Positions 63,778-64,000 of a stretch of DNA of 64,000 nt are shown piece after piece. The notes under the pieces were generated by a model. That model worked only from the letters and a program-made list of their open reading frames with translations. It was not told the origin of the DNA and searched no databases. Numbering within the stretch: the stretch's first letter is position 1; each line of letters opens with the position of its first letter. Origin of the DNA: Neisseria musculi (GTDB lineage: Bacteria; Pseudomonadota; Gammaproteobacteria; Burkholderiales; Neisseriaceae); contig NZ_CP060414.2 in NCBI RefSeq assembly GCF_014297595.2, positions 186,001-250,000 of the forward strand. Reading direction: 5' to 3'. The translations under genes and the position numbers were made by a program.

Positions 63778-64000
63778 TTATTTCCCTTTTGACATTGCTT
63801 CACCACCAATATGACCAGTTTCCAAGTGCCTTTTCTCTGGCACGAGTTGCATACGCCCCCTATCTTGATGATGATGCCAAGTATAACCTGGTATTTTCGC
63901 CTTACCTGATTGTATCGCTTCTAATTGCTCTGTTGTGAATTTGGAGGTATTAACCTGGCCGCGCCGGATGGCTTCTGCTAAATCTTGCGTAGCTAATTTC
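63778..64000 (-). CDS. TpsA/CdiA cassette 1, WHH-type nuclease toxin end (runs off the window)
   Basis: Only the last 74 codons are inside the window: TSKFTTEQLEAIQSGKAKIP, GYTWHHHQDRGRMQLVPEKR, HLETGHIGGEAMSKGK, stop at 63778-63780. The Trp-His-His motif and distal His match cassette 2, so it is a related HNH nuclease. The upstream part lies beyond 64000; it could be the end of the full-length tpsA or another silent cassette. Confidence 0.7.
   Translation of the reverse strand, partial: KLATQDLAEAIRRGQVNTSKFTTEQLEAIQSGKAKIPGYTWHHHQDRGRMQLVPEKRHLETGHIGGEAMSKGK

Noticed and set aside
47692..64000. MafB toxin island instead of TpsA/CdiA
   Set aside because: No MafB N-terminal domain or mafA lipoprotein is seen; the long haemagglutinin repeats and VENN boundary point to TpsA/CdiA.

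Overview
The window is chromosomal DNA of a Neisseria-type bacterium. The DNA uptake sequence GCCGTCTGAA occurs dozens of times, usually preceded by AG (the AG-DUS dialect), and inverted pairs of it form most of the terminators between genes. The housekeeping genes (tgt, ung, gshB, uvrB, glnS, rho, radA, glcB) fit the same family. No tRNA, rRNA or CRISPR array was seen.

Layout. 1-5.5 kb is a graveyard of insertion sequences: IS3, IS110, IS481 and IS1595 remnants plus two identical intact IS1595-family copies in opposite orientation. 5.5-10.2 kb holds a periplasmic rhodanese, tgt, ung, a broken rplN fragment, gshB, dgkA and a copper chaperone. 11.2-17.8 kb is a citrate fermentation operon, citC-citD-citE-citF-citXG-citT. 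citD, citE and citF look intact, but citC, citXG and citT carry small indels, one pair of which removes the CitC active-site motif. 18-25.5 kb has an ABC-F ATPase, small exported proteins, uvrB with a duplicated fragment of itself just upstream, and a hypothetical zinc-ribbon protein.

25.6-30.3 kb is an IS3-family element split by a reduced filamentous prophage (coat protein, HUH replication initiator, small ORFs) and a frameshifted Piv/IS110 recombinase. A prophage-free version of the same nested arrangement lies at 1-1.09 kb. A short Mu-like phage remnant follows. 31-47.6 kb is core genome: a 45-residue DUF3149 membrane protein behind an FNR-like promoter, lysO, a DeoR regulator, two small lipoproteins (one with a (TAAAA)6 tract upstream), glnS, rho, dgt, a Mop protein bracketed by inverted repeats, glcB, radA and a Sel1-repeat protein.

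47.7-64 kb, all on the minus strand, is the most unusual part: a tandem array of 5'-truncated TpsA/CdiA (filamentous haemagglutinin-like) cassettes. Each ends in a different toxin domain and is followed directly by a small AT-rich immunity gene. At least seven toxin ends and eight putative immunity genes are visible. This looks like a silent-cassette store for a two-partner-secretion contact-dependent inhibition system whose full-length tpsA and transporter tpsB would lie beyond the right edge. Recombination between the shared haemagglutinin parts could swap toxin/immunity pairs into the expressed gene; that is inferred from the layout and from what is known of Neisseria tps islands.
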